In this document: one piece after another, positions 10,201 to 21,300 of the stretch | Position numbering within the stretch: the first letter of the stretch is position 1 | Layout of the letters: each line of letters starts with the position of its first letter | NCBI GenBank assembly: GCA_032768795.1 | Contig: CP136500.1 | Location: 124,001-188,000, forward strand | DNA: 64,000 bases | Direction: 5' to 3' | DNA from: Tremella fuciformis | Lineage: Eukaryota > Basidiomycota > Tremellomycetes > Tremellales > Tremellaceae | Position numbers and translations under genes: made by a program | Notes under the pieces: generated by a model | What the model saw: the letters and a program-made list of their open reading frames with translations, nothing else | What the model was told of the DNA's origin: nothing | Databases searched by the model: none

Positions 10201-11268
10201 TGTTGCAGAGACCGAAATGAGGTTCCGATCTAGCCCAGGAATATATAGACAACCTGGAAAAGCGATCCCGGCAAGGTAGAGAGTGCCAGTCATGTTGCAA
10301 GGCAAATGGGCTGAATTGCCAAACCGGACTTGCATTTTCTGAGCCGGTTTGAGATCCGACAGCATTTGAGCATCATTACACATGTGATGTGTTGCACCAG
10401 AATCGATAATAAATTCATAGCGGTCGCATTTTGCATGGTAGGCTGATGCGGTCGCTGTGGCATGGAAAGCGGATGCTGGCCCAATGTCGGTATCAATGGG
10501 AACACTGAGCGATGCGATTTCGGCCTTGGGCTGAATTCTTTGTGCTGATATATTCCGATTTTGCTGATTTCTGCACTCTGCATTGCTGTGGCCATGAATT
10601 TGATGATGGTCGCAATATTTTGATGTATCTCTGGGTCGATTTGGCTTGAATGCCGGTCTCCTTGCTGCAGCTAAAGCGGTGGCCGATTCCGAATTTTTCC
10701 GCCTCTCATATTCAGCCTGCACTGCCGATTTGACCTCTGCAGAGCTGAGGGGCTGTCGCATCCATAGATTCTGCTTTGTGGTCGCATATGACTCAGGGAG
10801 AGCAAGAGTCATGCAGAAAGCAAGGATTTTATCGGAAATAATTTCGCCAGAGCTGTTGAGCTGGGTGTGGGCGCTCTGCTGTGCAGCCAAGGTTGGCATT
10901 GGGTCCTCCCCATCGATAATTTCGGCCCTGGCAAGCGATTGGAATAAAGCGGCTTGCCTGGCACCAGTAGAAGCAGAATGCTGCCGCTTCAATTCCTCCC
11001 AGAGCGATTTTGGAGAGGGTGATGTCCAATCTTTGACTGAGGCTGGCAGGGCGGCTTGGACGGTCTCAGAGAGCGACTGAAAGATGATGGAAAAGGCCTT
11101 ATCGAATTTGAGCTGCTCTGCAGCTGAAATTGGCGAAACAGGTTCGATTCTGATACAGGCAAGCAAGCCCTTGCCCATAAGAGTGGTGGCGATATGCGAT
11201 TCCCATTGAGGATAATTATCGCTGCCTTTCAAAGTAACAACTTTGATTTTGATTTCGCTCTCCTCCAT
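7234..11268 (-). CDS. Copia Gag-Pol polyprotein, element B (1344 aa)
   Basis: The frame is uninterrupted from the conserved start MEESEIK at 11268 to the stop at 7234. It has the same domain order as the A protein: zinc knuckle CX2HX4HX4C, protease DSG, integrase HIDLWGP...RSDNGGEF...GRVERLHL, reverse transcriptase with HVDD, and RNase H ADADWGG. It is the most divergent of the intact copies: a shorter acidic linker (EFEGANIACALL instead of EFENEIQ...), and different sequence before the HHCC module (CDIKSGEHVITAPK) and in the knuckle-protease spacer. The product is probably active; only its leader is disrupted. Confidence 0.96.
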   Translation of the reverse strand: MEESEIKIKVVTLKGSDNYPQWESHIATTLMGKGLLACIRIEPVSPISAAEQLKFDKAFSIIFQSLSETVQAALPASVKDWTSPSPKSLWEELKRQHSASTGARQAALFQSLARAEIIDGEDPMPTLAAQQSAHTQLNSSGEIISDKILAFCMTLALPESYATTKQNLWMRQPLSSAEVKSAVQAEYERRKNSESATALAAARRPAFKPNRPRDTSKYCDHHQIHGHSNAECRNQQNRNISAQRIQPKAEIASLSVPIDTDIGPASAFHATATASAYHAKCDRYEFIIDSGATHHMCNDAQMLSDLKPAQKMQVRFGNSAHLPCNMTGTLYLAGIAFPGCLYIPGLDRNLISVSATPQGLEWKFAAGNAKLCDIKSGEHVITAPKRSGLYIYQEASASANIASAADLQDIHERLGHLNISGVLRVIRSGRMGDIEISASDAKSFQCQSCILGKTGRLPSLPSDIRASTPLEIVHIDLWGPARVPSLNGARYFLTCYDDFTRKSHLYFLKQKSGAFEAIQQYIALVERQLSTKVKTIRSDNGGEFSSNQWKQFMKDHGIQHIQVPPDAHTQNGRVERLHLTILNGVRTVLVHSGLPHSLWAEAANYIAYTRNRTPCGPKQEIPEDKWQNRNCQLEHLQPFGCKAFFRYRTEKNKLAPRYQEGILVGYQEATNNYRIYSKETGSITISRDVIFANTEFNSERNEIPELELKGSQPQIKSDKSVLLQEDCLQEPLPPPKQGMLEVERFFQNLANEQKVANQNLQIPNLIERDHHRQIAAERRASAAPPLPQQGGHNGENSSDSDSSDELNLRDDEEFEGANIACALLATNIPQTYLQARNSGEWEHWKSSMDSELAKMDKYRVWEVVDRSNQRVLKGKWVYTRKINGETGQPSTYKARFVAKGYSQIEGLDFNELFASVAHKDTIRVFLALVNHFNMECDQVDIIAAFLNGDLEEEIYMEPPEGSNIPAGKILRLRKSLYGLKQSPRCFNKALDTWLRSQGLKPTSADPCLYYKFENGNFLMLSVHVDDQLIACNNRKYLDAFKIALNAEFECKDSGPVSYFLGFNIHRDRTQNKLFMSQEHYLESILDRFGMSDCNPARTPLPTNFRPIPATDTEYEEAKHYPYAQAVGAILYASTITRPDLAFPASLLSRYISKYNTEHWKAAKHLLRYIRGTTDLCLTFNKDNSNRIALGYADADWGGDLDTRRSTTGYIFKVYGGIVAWKSRRQNTVALSTTEAELMASSEATRQAIWLRQLLSDLQLGLEEPLPILNDNNGAIALSKNPVNHDKSKHIDMRHKFVREKVEDNTVTLSHVPSAENMADLLTKSLPAEVFNRLRDLLGVQQRSD

Positions 11269-11487
11269 TCTGCCAATAATTATATCTCGAGAACGGCCGC
11301 ACCGATTGGGTTGCCGTTGAGAGGGGTAAGGTGGACCGGTAGGAGGTATATTGTGTGGGAAGGAGAAATTTTAAATATGCGAGTGTCAGCTGCAATCGCA
11401 AAAGTTTGAATGAGACTCTCAAAGAGACTCAGCTGAAAGCGAGAGCAGCTTGAACTGCCAGAGGCTCAGAGGCTGCCCACCAGGTTT
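11269..11487 (-). other. Leader of element B, 3' part
   Basis: This part of the B leader lies next to the start codon and contains the TATA-like block (RC at 11369-11378). It ends at the GGTTT target duplication of C (11483-11487) and resumes at 27726. Confidence 0.9.
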
Positions 11488-11640
11488 TGTCGGATGGATA
11501 AGAAATGCATAGAGACAGTTCCCTGCTCACAGAGCAGGAAAAGCGAAGCTACAAGAGTTTTCTTATGTAATAGGAAAGGTATAAAGCGATGTGGCAGTGT
11601 GGCAGTGTGGCACAGATCAGTATTGCTCACAATTCTGACA
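11488..11640 (-). repeat. 3' LTR of element C
   Basis: 153 bp, identical by eye to the LTRs of E and O. Termini in sense orientation are TGTCAG and CCGACA. Confidence 0.96.
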
Positions 11641-11647
11641 CTCCCAC

Positions 11648-14600
11648 TCAATCTGATCTTTGCTGAACTCCAAGTAACTCCCTCAGCCTGTTGAATACCT
11701 CTGCTGGGAGCGCCTTGGTGAGGAGATCTGCCATGTTCTCAGCTGATGGGACATGTGATAGGGTCACTGTGTTGTCCTCCACCTTCTCCCTGACAAATTT
11801 GTGTCTCATGTCAATGTGCTTTGACTTGTCATGGTTGACTGGGTTCTTTGACAAGGCAATTGCTCCATTGTTGTCGTTTAGAATTGGCAATGGCTGTTCC
11901 AATTCAAGCTGGAGATCACTGAGAAGTTGCCTGAGCCAAATGGCTTGCCTGGTTGCTTCAGAAGAGGCCATGAGCTCTGCTTCTGTGGTAGAAAGCGCCA
12001 CTGTATTTTGTCGCCGACTTTTCCAGGCCACAACTCCACCATAGACTTTGAAGATGTAGCCTGTGGTTGATCTCCTGGTGTCTAGATCGCCTCCCCAGTC
12101 TGCATCTGCATAGCCCAGAGCAATTCTGTTTGAGTTCTCTTTGTTGAAGGTCAAACAAAGGTCTGTGGTGCCTCTGATATACCGAAGCAGATGTTTGGCC
12201 GCTTTCCAGTGCTCTGTGTTGTACTTGGAAATATATCTTGACAGCAGAGAGGCTGGAAAGGCAAGATCCGGTCTTGTGATTGTTGAGGCATAGAGAATGG
12301 CTCCCACTGCTTGGGCATATGGGTAATGCTTTGCCTCCTCAAACTCGGTATCTGTGGCTGGAATGGGGCGAAAATTGGTAGGCAGAGGAGTTCTGGCTGG
12401 GTTGCAGTCACTCATACCAAACCGGTCCAAAATTGACTCCAAATAATGTTCTTGACTCATGAACAGCTTGTTTTGAGTCCGATCTCGATGAATATTGAAG
12501 CCTAGGAAATAGGAAACCGGCCCTGAGTCCTTACACTCAAATTCTGAGTTGAGAGCGCTTTTGAAAGCGTCCAAATACTTTCTGTTGTTGCAAGCAATCA
12601 ACTGATCATCCACATGAACTGAGAGCATGAGGAAATTGCCATTTTCGAATTTGTAGTAAAGGCAGGGGTCTGCAGAGGTTGGTTTGAGGCCTTGAGACCG
12701 GAGCCAATGATCTAGAGCTTTGTTGAAACATCTAGGAGACTGCTTGAGACCATAGAGCGATTTTCTGAGTCGCAAAACTTTGCCCGCAGGAATGTTGGAG
12801 CCTTCTGGTGGTTCCATATATATTTCCTCTTCCAAATCGCCATTGAGGAAGGCTGCAATGATGTCTACTTGGTCACACTCCATGTTGAAGTGATTGACCA
12901 AGGCCAGGAAGACTCTGATGGTGTCCTTGTGCGCAACAGAGGCAAATAACTCGTTGAAATCGAGACCTTCAATTTGTGAATAGCCCTTGGCAACAAATCT
13001 GGCCTTGTAGGTTGAAGGTTTACCGGTTTCACCATCGATCTTTCTGGTGTAGACCCATTTTCCTTTGAGGACTCTTTGATTTGAGCGATCCACAACCGCC
13101 CAAACTCGATATTTGTCCATTTTGGCAAGCTCAGAATCCATGCTGGATTTCCAGTGCTCCCACTCGCCAGAATTGCGCGCTTGCAAGTATGTTTGCGGTA
13201 TATTTGTTGCAAGCATAGCACAGGCAACATTTGCAGCTTGAATTTCGTTCTCAAATTCCTCATCATCTCGCAAATTCAGCTCATCTGATGAGTCTGAGTC
13301 GCTTGAATTATCGCCATTATGCCCCCCTTGCTGCGGTATCGGTGGTGCAGCAGAAGCGCGGCGTTCTGCAGCAATTTGGCGATGATGATCTCTTTCAATG
13401 ATATTTGGAATTTGTAAATTTTGATTGGCGACTTTTTGCTCATTTGCCAAATTTTGAAAGAACCGCTCTACCTCCTGCATTCCCTGTGTCGGTGGCGGTA
13501 GAGGCTCCTGCAGACTATCTTCCTGCAAAAGGACAGATTTATCGGACTCGATTTGAGGCTGTAAACCCTTAAGTTCCAATTCCGGAATTTCAATTTGCTC
13601 TGAATTGATTTCTGTGTTTGCAAAAATAACATCCCGGCTGATTGTGATGCTGCCGGTCACCTTGGAATATATCCGGTAATTGTTGGTGGCCTCTTGATAC
13701 CCCACAAGAATCCCCTCTTGATATCTTGGAGCCAGCTTGTTTTTCTCTGTATGATTTCGGAAAAATGCTTTGCAGCCAAATGGTTGAAGGTGTGTAATTT
13801 GGCAATTTCGATTTTGCCACTTGTCTTCGGGTATTTCCTGCTTTGGACCACAGGGTGTACGATTCCGAGTGTAGGCTATATAATTTGCCGCCTCAGCCCA
13901 TAGATTCTGAGGTAATCCGGAATGAACAAGGACTGTTCTGACCCCATTGAGAATTGTAAGATGCAATCGCTCAACCCGCCCATTTTGAGTGTGCGCATCT
14001 GGTGGGACTTGAATATGCTGAATTCCGTGATTCCTTATGAATTGTTTCCACTCATTAGAGGAGAATTCACCACCATTGTCAGATCTGATTGTCTTGACTT
14101 TGGTGGATAGCTGTCTTTCAACTAGAGCAATATATTGCTGAATCGCCTCAAATGCGCCAGACTTTTGCTTCAGAAAATAGAGATGGGCTTTTCTGGTGAA
14201 ATCATCATAACAAGTGAGGAAATATCGAGCTCCATTTGCAGAGGCCACTCTGGCAGGCCCCCATAAATCAATGTGGACGATCTCAAGCGGTGTAGATGCT
14301 CTGATATCGCTTGGCAAAGATGGAAGCCGGCCGGTTTTGCCCAGAATGCAGCTTTGGCACTGGAATGACTTTGCATCTGAAGCTGAAATTTCGATATCGC
14401 CCATTCTTCCACTCCTGATGACTCTCATGACTGCAGATATATTCAAATGGCCAAGTCGCTCATGGATGTCTTGTAAATCAGCTGCAGAAGCAATATTTGC
14501 TGATGCGCTTGCCTCCTGGTATATATAGAGGCCGGATCGCTTTGGGGCTTTGAGAAAAGTATTTCCGGTGCTGATTTGGCACAAGGTTGCATTTCCGGCC

Positions 14601-15694
14601 GCAAATCTCCATCCCAAGCCTTGTGGAGTTGCAGAGACCGAGATGAGGTTCCGATCCAGCCCAGGAATATAGAGGCAGCCCGGAAAAGCGATTCCGGCAA
14701 GGTAGAGAGTGCCGGTCATGTTGCAAGGCAGATGTGCTGAATTGCCAAACCGGACTTGCATTTTCTGAGCCGGTTTCAGATCCGATAGCATTTGAGCATC
14801 ATTACACATGTGATGTGTTGCTCCAGAATCGACAATAAATTCATAGCGGTCGCATTTTGCATGATGGGCGGATGCGGTCGCTACTGCATTGAAAGCAGAT
14901 GCTGTTCCAATGTCGGTATCGATCTCAGGGCTGACGGAGGCAATCTCGGCCTTGGGCGGAATTCTTTGTGTCTGCTTGATCCGATTTTGCTGATTATGAC
15001 ACTCTGCATTGCTGTGGCCATGAATCCGGTGATAATCGCAATATTTTGACATGTCTCTGGGGCGATTTGGCTTGAATGCCGGTCTCTTCATTGCAGCAAG
15101 AGCTGTAGCTGAATCCGAATTTTTCCGCCTCTCATATTCAGCCTGGACTGCCGATTTGACCTCTGAAGAGCTGAGAGGCTGTCGCATCCATAGATTCTGC
15201 TTTGTGGTCGCATATGACTCAGGGAGAGCAAGAGTCATGCAGAAAGCAAGGATTTTATCGGAAATAATTTCGCCAGAGCTGTTGAGCTGAGTATGGGCGC
15301 TCTGCTGGGCTGCTAGAATTGGCATCGGATCTTCTCCATCGATAATTTCGGCCCTGGCAAGAGATTGGAAAAGAGCGGCCTGCCTGGCACCAGTAGAGGC
15401 AGAATGCTGCCGTTTCAACTCGTCCCAAAGCGATTTGGGTGATGGGGAGGTCCAATCTTTGACTGTAGCCGGTAGAGCAGCCTGGACGGTCTCAGAGAGG
15501 CTCTGGAAAATTATCGCAAACGATTTATCGAATTTGAGCTGGTCTGCAGCTGAAATTGGCGAAATCGGCTCGGTTCTGATGCAGGCAAGCAAGCCCTTGC
15601 CCATAAGAGTGGTGGCAATATGCGATTCCCATTGAGGATAATTATCGCTGCCTTTCAGAGTAACAACTTTGATTTTGATTTCGCTCTCCTCCAT
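11648..15694 (-). CDS. Copia Gag-Pol polyprotein, element C (1348 aa)
   Basis: The frame is intact from MEESEIK at 15694. The protein is identical to that of E. All catalytic motifs are present: knuckle CX2HX4HX4C, protease DSG, integrase D,D35E, reverse transcriptase HVDD, RNase H. Relative to A and D it differs mainly before the HHCC module and in the linker between integrase and reverse transcriptase. The DNA over the ORF and leader is repeated at a constant offset of 6680 bp in E. Confidence 0.96.
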   Translation of the reverse strand: MEESEIKIKVVTLKGSDNYPQWESHIATTLMGKGLLACIRTEPISPISAADQLKFDKSFAIIFQSLSETVQAALPATVKDWTSPSPKSLWDELKRQHSASTGARQAALFQSLARAEIIDGEDPMPILAAQQSAHTQLNSSGEIISDKILAFCMTLALPESYATTKQNLWMRQPLSSSEVKSAVQAEYERRKNSDSATALAAMKRPAFKPNRPRDMSKYCDYHRIHGHSNAECHNQQNRIKQTQRIPPKAEIASVSPEIDTDIGTASAFNAVATASAHHAKCDRYEFIVDSGATHHMCNDAQMLSDLKPAQKMQVRFGNSAHLPCNMTGTLYLAGIAFPGCLYIPGLDRNLISVSATPQGLGWRFAAGNATLCQISTGNTFLKAPKRSGLYIYQEASASANIASAADLQDIHERLGHLNISAVMRVIRSGRMGDIEISASDAKSFQCQSCILGKTGRLPSLPSDIRASTPLEIVHIDLWGPARVASANGARYFLTCYDDFTRKAHLYFLKQKSGAFEAIQQYIALVERQLSTKVKTIRSDNGGEFSSNEWKQFIRNHGIQHIQVPPDAHTQNGRVERLHLTILNGVRTVLVHSGLPQNLWAEAANYIAYTRNRTPCGPKQEIPEDKWQNRNCQITHLQPFGCKAFFRNHTEKNKLAPRYQEGILVGYQEATNNYRIYSKVTGSITISRDVIFANTEINSEQIEIPELELKGLQPQIESDKSVLLQEDSLQEPLPPPTQGMQEVERFFQNLANEQKVANQNLQIPNIIERDHHRQIAAERRASAAPPIPQQGGHNGDNSSDSDSSDELNLRDDEEFENEIQAANVACAMLATNIPQTYLQARNSGEWEHWKSSMDSELAKMDKYRVWAVVDRSNQRVLKGKWVYTRKIDGETGKPSTYKARFVAKGYSQIEGLDFNELFASVAHKDTIRVFLALVNHFNMECDQVDIIAAFLNGDLEEEIYMEPPEGSNIPAGKVLRLRKSLYGLKQSPRCFNKALDHWLRSQGLKPTSADPCLYYKFENGNFLMLSVHVDDQLIACNNRKYLDAFKSALNSEFECKDSGPVSYFLGFNIHRDRTQNKLFMSQEHYLESILDRFGMSDCNPARTPLPTNFRPIPATDTEFEEAKHYPYAQAVGAILYASTITRPDLAFPASLLSRYISKYNTEHWKAAKHLLRYIRGTTDLCLTFNKENSNRIALGYADADWGGDLDTRRSTTGYIFKVYGGVVAWKSRRQNTVALSTTEAELMASSEATRQAIWLRQLLSDLQLELEQPLPILNDNNGAIALSKNPVNHDKSKHIDMRHKFVREKVEDNTVTLSHVPSAENMADLLTKALPAEVFNRLRELLGVQQRSD

Positions 15695-16740
15695 TCTGCC
15701 AATAATTATATCTCGAGAACGGACGGGCCGATTGGGTTGCCGTTGAGAGGGGTAAGGTTGACCGGTAGGAGGTATATCGTGTGCGAAGGAGAAATTTTAA
15801 ATATGCGAGTGTCAGCTGCAATCGCAAAAGTTTGAATGAGACTCTCAAAGAGACTCAGCTGAAAGCGAGAGCAGCTTGAATTGCCAGAGGCTCAGAGGCT
15901 GCCCACCAGGTTTCACTGGATTCTGCGGCCACCGGAACGGTGTACGACCTCCTGGATGCTCCAGCAATGCTAGGGATCGGCCTAGAATTGATTTCTGCAG
16001 AGCCAAGTCCGGATTTGCTTGAACTCCCTCGATGTGACCTAGCAGTGCGGTCTAGGACGTTTGCCTTCACCTGCCAAGCCCAGCAGGCCGCGATTTCACC
16101 CAGCGATAGGGCAGCAGTGATGATGTTGTTAAATCGGAAAATCCGATTGCAGTAATAAGGCAATAACTCGAGAACGAGTGAGCCAATTGAGCTCTACTGA
16201 AGCCCAAATTCAGTCCGTAGGTGCCGTTATGTTGTCTAGAAGCGGCGGGCGGATCGGTGCAGCGATGGGCGAGAAATCGGATTTCTGGTGCTGAAAGACT
16301 CAACTCCAAATTCTGAGTTTCTCGGAAATGATAAATTGATATCTCTTGAACAACACCCCGCACTGCGAAATCCTTTACAGGAACGGTAGACGCAGTGATC
16401 ACAAGTGTTGTGTAAAACAGAGAGACCGATCGGGCTGATAGAACGCGAGAAATCGTCCAAGTTGTAAACGTCCGTTATCTCGGCCTTCTGTGAGTGCTGG
16501 ACTCTTCAGGGGCCGTAAGACGTGTGCTTGCACTGTAGATAGAGTGCTGTGTCGTTCTGGCGTTTGTAGGTGAAGCGACAGAGATGGTAGAGAAGCCGGA
16601 AGCCGTGTAAATGGCGAAGGCGATTGCGGGTGAACCACGGAAGCTACCGTAAATCCGAGGATACCTCGTGAAAGAGCACGTCGAGCTCTATTGGGTCGCT
16701 TGTCGGCAGGCGAATCGGGTGCGATTCAGGCTCATAACCT
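15695..16740 (-). other. Leader of element C with interrupted primer-binding site
   Basis: About 1.05 kb, identical to the E leader. It contains the TATA-like block (RC at 15795-15804). The primer-binding site (RC ending CTCATAACC) is at its right end and is cut off from its LTR by D. The target duplication AACCT is at 16736-16740 and 27564-27568. Confidence 0.9.
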
Positions 16741-16892
16741 TGTCGGAATTGTGAGCAATCCTGATCTGTGCCACACTGCCACACTGCAACATCGCTTCTA
16801 GCCCTTTCCTATTACATAAGGAAACTCTATAGCGTCGCTTTTCCTGCTCTCTGAGCAGGGAACATGTCTTATGCACTTCATATCATCTGACA
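16741..16892 (+). repeat. 5' LTR of element D
   Basis: 152 bp of A-type LTR with the diagnostic T near the 3' end. The primer-binding site GGTTATGAGCCTG follows from 16893. Confidence 0.96.
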
Positions 16893-17944
16893 GGTTATGA
16901 GCCTGAATCGCATCCGATTCGCCTGCCGACAAGTGACCCAATAGAGCTCGACGCGCTCTTTCACGAGGTACCCTCGGATTTTCGGTAGCTTCAGCGGTTC
17001 ACCCGCAATCGCCTTTGCCAAATACTCGGTTTCCGGCTACCCTCCTCCCTACCTACCATCTCTGTCGCTTCACCTACAAGCGCCAGAAGAACACAGCACT
17101 TTCTCTACAGTGCGAACACACGTCTTACGGCCCCTGAAGAGTCCAGCACTCACAGAAGGCCGGGATAACGGACGTTCACAACTTCAACAATTTCTCGCGA
17201 TCTAGCCACCCGATCGATCTCTCCGTTTTACACAGCACCGTCTGTTGTTGGATCCATCGTCACGGTAAAGCACAGCCCGGCAGCTAGTACCGTTCCCGAG
17301 ATATCGATTTATCAATTTCGGCAAACTGCAAATTTGGAGTTGAGTCTTCCAACACCAGGAAATCGATTTCTCGCCCATTACTCCACCGATCCGCCTGCCG
17401 TTCCCACACAACATAGGGGCCACTACAGGCTATATTTCAGCACCGGCAGAGCACAATCGGCCGACTTGTTCTCGAGTAATTCCATCATTCCTGAAATCGG
17501 ATTTCCGATTTCTCAACATCATTGCTTCTGCCCTATCGCTGGGCGAAATCGCGGCCTGCTGGGCTTGGCAGGTGAAGGCAAACGTCCTGGCCGGTCTAGG
17601 TTACACCGAGGGAGTTCAAGCAAATCCGGACCTGGCTCTGCAGAAATCAAACCTTGGGCCGATTCCCAGGCTTGGTGGAGCACCCAGGAGGTCGTACACC
17701 GTTCCGGTGGCCGCAGAATCCAGTGAAACCTGGTGGGCAGCCTCTGAGCCTTCTGGCAATTCAAGCTGCTCTCGCTTTCAGCTGAGTCTCTCTGAGAGTC
17801 TCATTCAAACTTTTGCGATTGCAGCTGACACCCGGATATTTAAAATCTCTCCTTTGCACACAATATACTTCGCAACGGCCTCTATCATCCCTATCAACAA
17901 AACCGAATTTGATCGAGCCGTTCTTGAGAAATAATTTTTTGGAA
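16893..17944 (+). other. Leader of element D
   Basis: 1052 bp matching the A leader, with a Met-tRNA anticodon-arm primer site at its start and the TATA-like ATATTTAAAA about 105 bp before the ATG at 17945. Confidence 0.88.
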
Positions 17945-18167
17945 ATGGAGGAGAGCGAAATCAAAATCAAAGTTGTTACTTTGAAAGGCAGCGATAATTA
18001 TCCTCAATGGGAATCGCATATCGCCACCACCCTCATGGGCAAGGGACTGCTTGCCTGCATCAGAACCGAACCGATTTCGCCAATTTCAGCTGCAGAACAG
18101 CTCAAATTCGATAAGGCCTTTTCCATCATCTTTCAGTCGCTCTCTGAGACCGTCCAAGCCGCCCTGC
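17945..18167 (+). pseudogene. Gag-Pol of element D, first 74 codons, cut by E
   Basis: The MEESEIK start at 17945 is followed by the N-terminal Gag region as in A. The frame runs into the E LTR at 18168 and ends within a few codons. The target duplication is CCTGC (18163-18167 and 23573-23577). Confidence 0.94.
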
Positions 18168-18320
18168 TGTCGGATGGATAAGAAATGCATAGAGACAGTT
18201 CCCTGCTCACAGAGCAGGAAAAGCGAAGCTACAAGAGTTTTCTTATGTAATAGGAAAGGTATAAAGCGATGTGGCAGTGTGGCAGTGTGGCACAGATCAG
18301 TATTGCTCACAATTCTGACA
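18168..18320 (-). repeat. 3' LTR of element E
   Basis: 153 bp, identical to the C and O LTRs. The purine tract (RC CTCCCACTC) follows at 18321. Confidence 0.96.
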
Positions 18321-18327
18321 CTCCCAC

Positions 18328-21300
18328 TCAATCTGATCTTTGCTGAACTCCAAGTAACTCCCTCAGCCTGTTGAATACCTCTGCTGGGAGCGCCTTGGTG
18401 AGGAGATCTGCCATGTTCTCAGCTGATGGGACATGTGATAGGGTCACTGTGTTGTCCTCCACCTTCTCCCTGACAAATTTGTGTCTCATGTCAATGTGCT
18501 TTGACTTGTCATGGTTGACTGGGTTCTTTGACAAGGCAATTGCTCCATTGTTGTCGTTTAGAATTGGCAATGGCTGTTCCAATTCAAGCTGGAGATCACT
18601 GAGAAGTTGCCTGAGCCAAATGGCTTGCCTGGTTGCTTCAGAAGAGGCCATGAGCTCTGCTTCTGTGGTAGAAAGCGCCACTGTATTTTGTCGCCGACTT
18701 TTCCAGGCCACAACTCCACCATAGACTTTGAAGATGTAGCCTGTGGTTGATCTCCTGGTGTCTAGATCGCCTCCCCAGTCTGCATCTGCATAGCCCAGAG
18801 CAATTCTGTTTGAGTTCTCTTTGTTGAAGGTCAAACAAAGGTCTGTGGTGCCTCTGATATACCGAAGCAGATGTTTGGCCGCTTTCCAGTGCTCTGTGTT
18901 GTACTTGGAAATATATCTTGACAGCAGAGAGGCTGGAAAGGCAAGATCCGGTCTTGTGATTGTTGAGGCATAGAGAATGGCTCCCACTGCTTGGGCATAT
19001 GGGTAATGCTTTGCCTCCTCAAACTCGGTATCTGTGGCTGGAATGGGGCGAAAATTGGTAGGCAGAGGAGTTCTGGCTGGGTTGCAGTCACTCATACCAA
19101 ACCGGTCCAAAATTGACTCCAAATAATGTTCTTGACTCATGAACAGCTTGTTTTGAGTCCGATCTCGATGAATATTGAAGCCTAGGAAATAGGAAACCGG
19201 CCCTGAGTCCTTACACTCAAATTCTGAGTTGAGAGCGCTTTTGAAAGCGTCCAAATACTTTCTGTTGTTGCAAGCAATCAACTGATCATCCACATGAACT
19301 GAGAGCATGAGGAAATTGCCATTTTCGAATTTGTAGTAAAGGCAGGGGTCTGCAGAGGTTGGTTTGAGGCCTTGAGACCGGAGCCAATGATCTAGAGCTT
19401 TGTTGAAACATCTAGGAGACTGCTTGAGACCATAGAGCGATTTTCTGAGTCGCAAAACTTTGCCCGCAGGAATGTTGGAGCCTTCTGGTGGTTCCATATA
19501 TATTTCCTCTTCCAAATCGCCATTGAGGAAGGCTGCAATGATGTCTACTTGGTCACACTCCATGTTGAAGTGATTGACCAAGGCCAGGAAGACTCTGATG
19601 GTGTCCTTGTGCGCAACAGAGGCAAATAACTCGTTGAAATCGAGACCTTCAATTTGTGAATAGCCCTTGGCAACAAATCTGGCCTTGTAGGTTGAAGGTT
19701 TACCGGTTTCACCATCGATCTTTCTGGTGTAGACCCATTTTCCTTTGAGGACTCTTTGATTTGAGCGATCCACAACCGCCCAAACTCGATATTTGTCCAT
19801 TTTGGCAAGCTCAGAATCCATGCTGGATTTCCAGTGCTCCCACTCGCCAGAATTGCGCGCTTGCAAGTATGTTTGCGGTATATTTGTTGCAAGCATAGCA
19901 CAGGCAACATTTGCAGCTTGAATTTCGTTCTCAAATTCCTCATCATCTCGCAAATTCAGCTCATCTGATGAGTCTGAGTCGCTTGAATTATCGCCATTAT
20001 GCCCCCCTTGCTGCGGTATCGGTGGTGCAGCAGAAGCGCGGCGTTCTGCAGCAATTTGGCGATGATGATCTCTTTCAATGATATTTGGAATTTGTAAATT
20101 TTGATTGGCGACTTTTTGCTCATTTGCCAAATTTTGAAAGAACCGCTCTACCTCCTGCATTCCCTGTGTCGGTGGCGGTAGAGGCTCCTGCAGACTATCT
20201 TCCTGCAAAAGGACAGATTTATCGGACTCGATTTGAGGCTGTAAACCCTTAAGTTCCAATTCCGGAATTTCAATTTGCTCTGAATTGATTTCTGTGTTTG
20301 CAAAAATAACATCCCGGCTGATTGTGATGCTGCCGGTCACCTTGGAATATATCCGGTAATTGTTGGTGGCCTCTTGATACCCCACAAGAATCCCCTCTTG
20401 ATATCTTGGAGCCAGCTTGTTTTTCTCTGTATGATTTCGGAAAAATGCTTTGCAGCCAAATGGTTGAAGGTGTGTAATTTGGCAATTTCGATTTTGCCAC
20501 TTGTCTTCGGGTATTTCCTGCTTTGGACCACAGGGTGTACGATTCCGAGTGTAGGCTATATAATTTGCCGCCTCAGCCCATAGATTCTGAGGTAATCCGG
20601 AATGAACAAGGACTGTTCTGACCCCATTGAGAATTGTAAGATGCAATCGCTCAACCCGCCCATTTTGAGTGTGCGCATCTGGTGGGACTTGAATATGCTG
20701 AATTCCGTGATTCCTTATGAATTGTTTCCACTCATTAGAGGAGAATTCACCACCATTGTCAGATCTGATTGTCTTGACTTTGGTGGATAGCTGTCTTTCA
20801 ACTAGAGCAATATATTGCTGAATCGCCTCAAATGCGCCAGACTTTTGCTTCAGAAAATAGAGATGGGCTTTTCTGGTGAAATCATCATAACAAGTGAGGA
20901 AATATCGAGCTCCATTTGCAGAGGCCACTCTGGCAGGCCCCCATAAATCAATGTGGACGATCTCAAGCGGTGTAGATGCTCTGATATCGCTTGGCAAAGA
21001 TGGAAGCCGGCCGGTTTTGCCCAGAATGCAGCTTTGGCACTGGAATGACTTTGCATCTGAAGCTGAAATTTCGATATCGCCCATTCTTCCACTCCTGATG
21101 ACTCTCATGACTGCAGATATATTCAAATGGCCAAGTCGCTCATGGATGTCTTGTAAATCAGCTGCAGAAGCAATATTTGCTGATGCGCTTGCCTCCTGGT
21201 ATATATAGAGGCCGGATCGCTTTGGGGCTTTGAGAAAAGTATTTCCGGTGCTGATTTGGCACAAGGTTGCATTTCCGGCCGCAAATCTCCATCCCAAGCC

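Noticed and set aside
15855..16638. Several open frames of 70-110 codons in the copia leaders (also at 22535-23318 and 29771-30554)
   Set aside because: They recur only because the leaders are near-identical copies. They overlap on both strands, lack protein-like composition, and are absent or disrupted in the A and B leaders.
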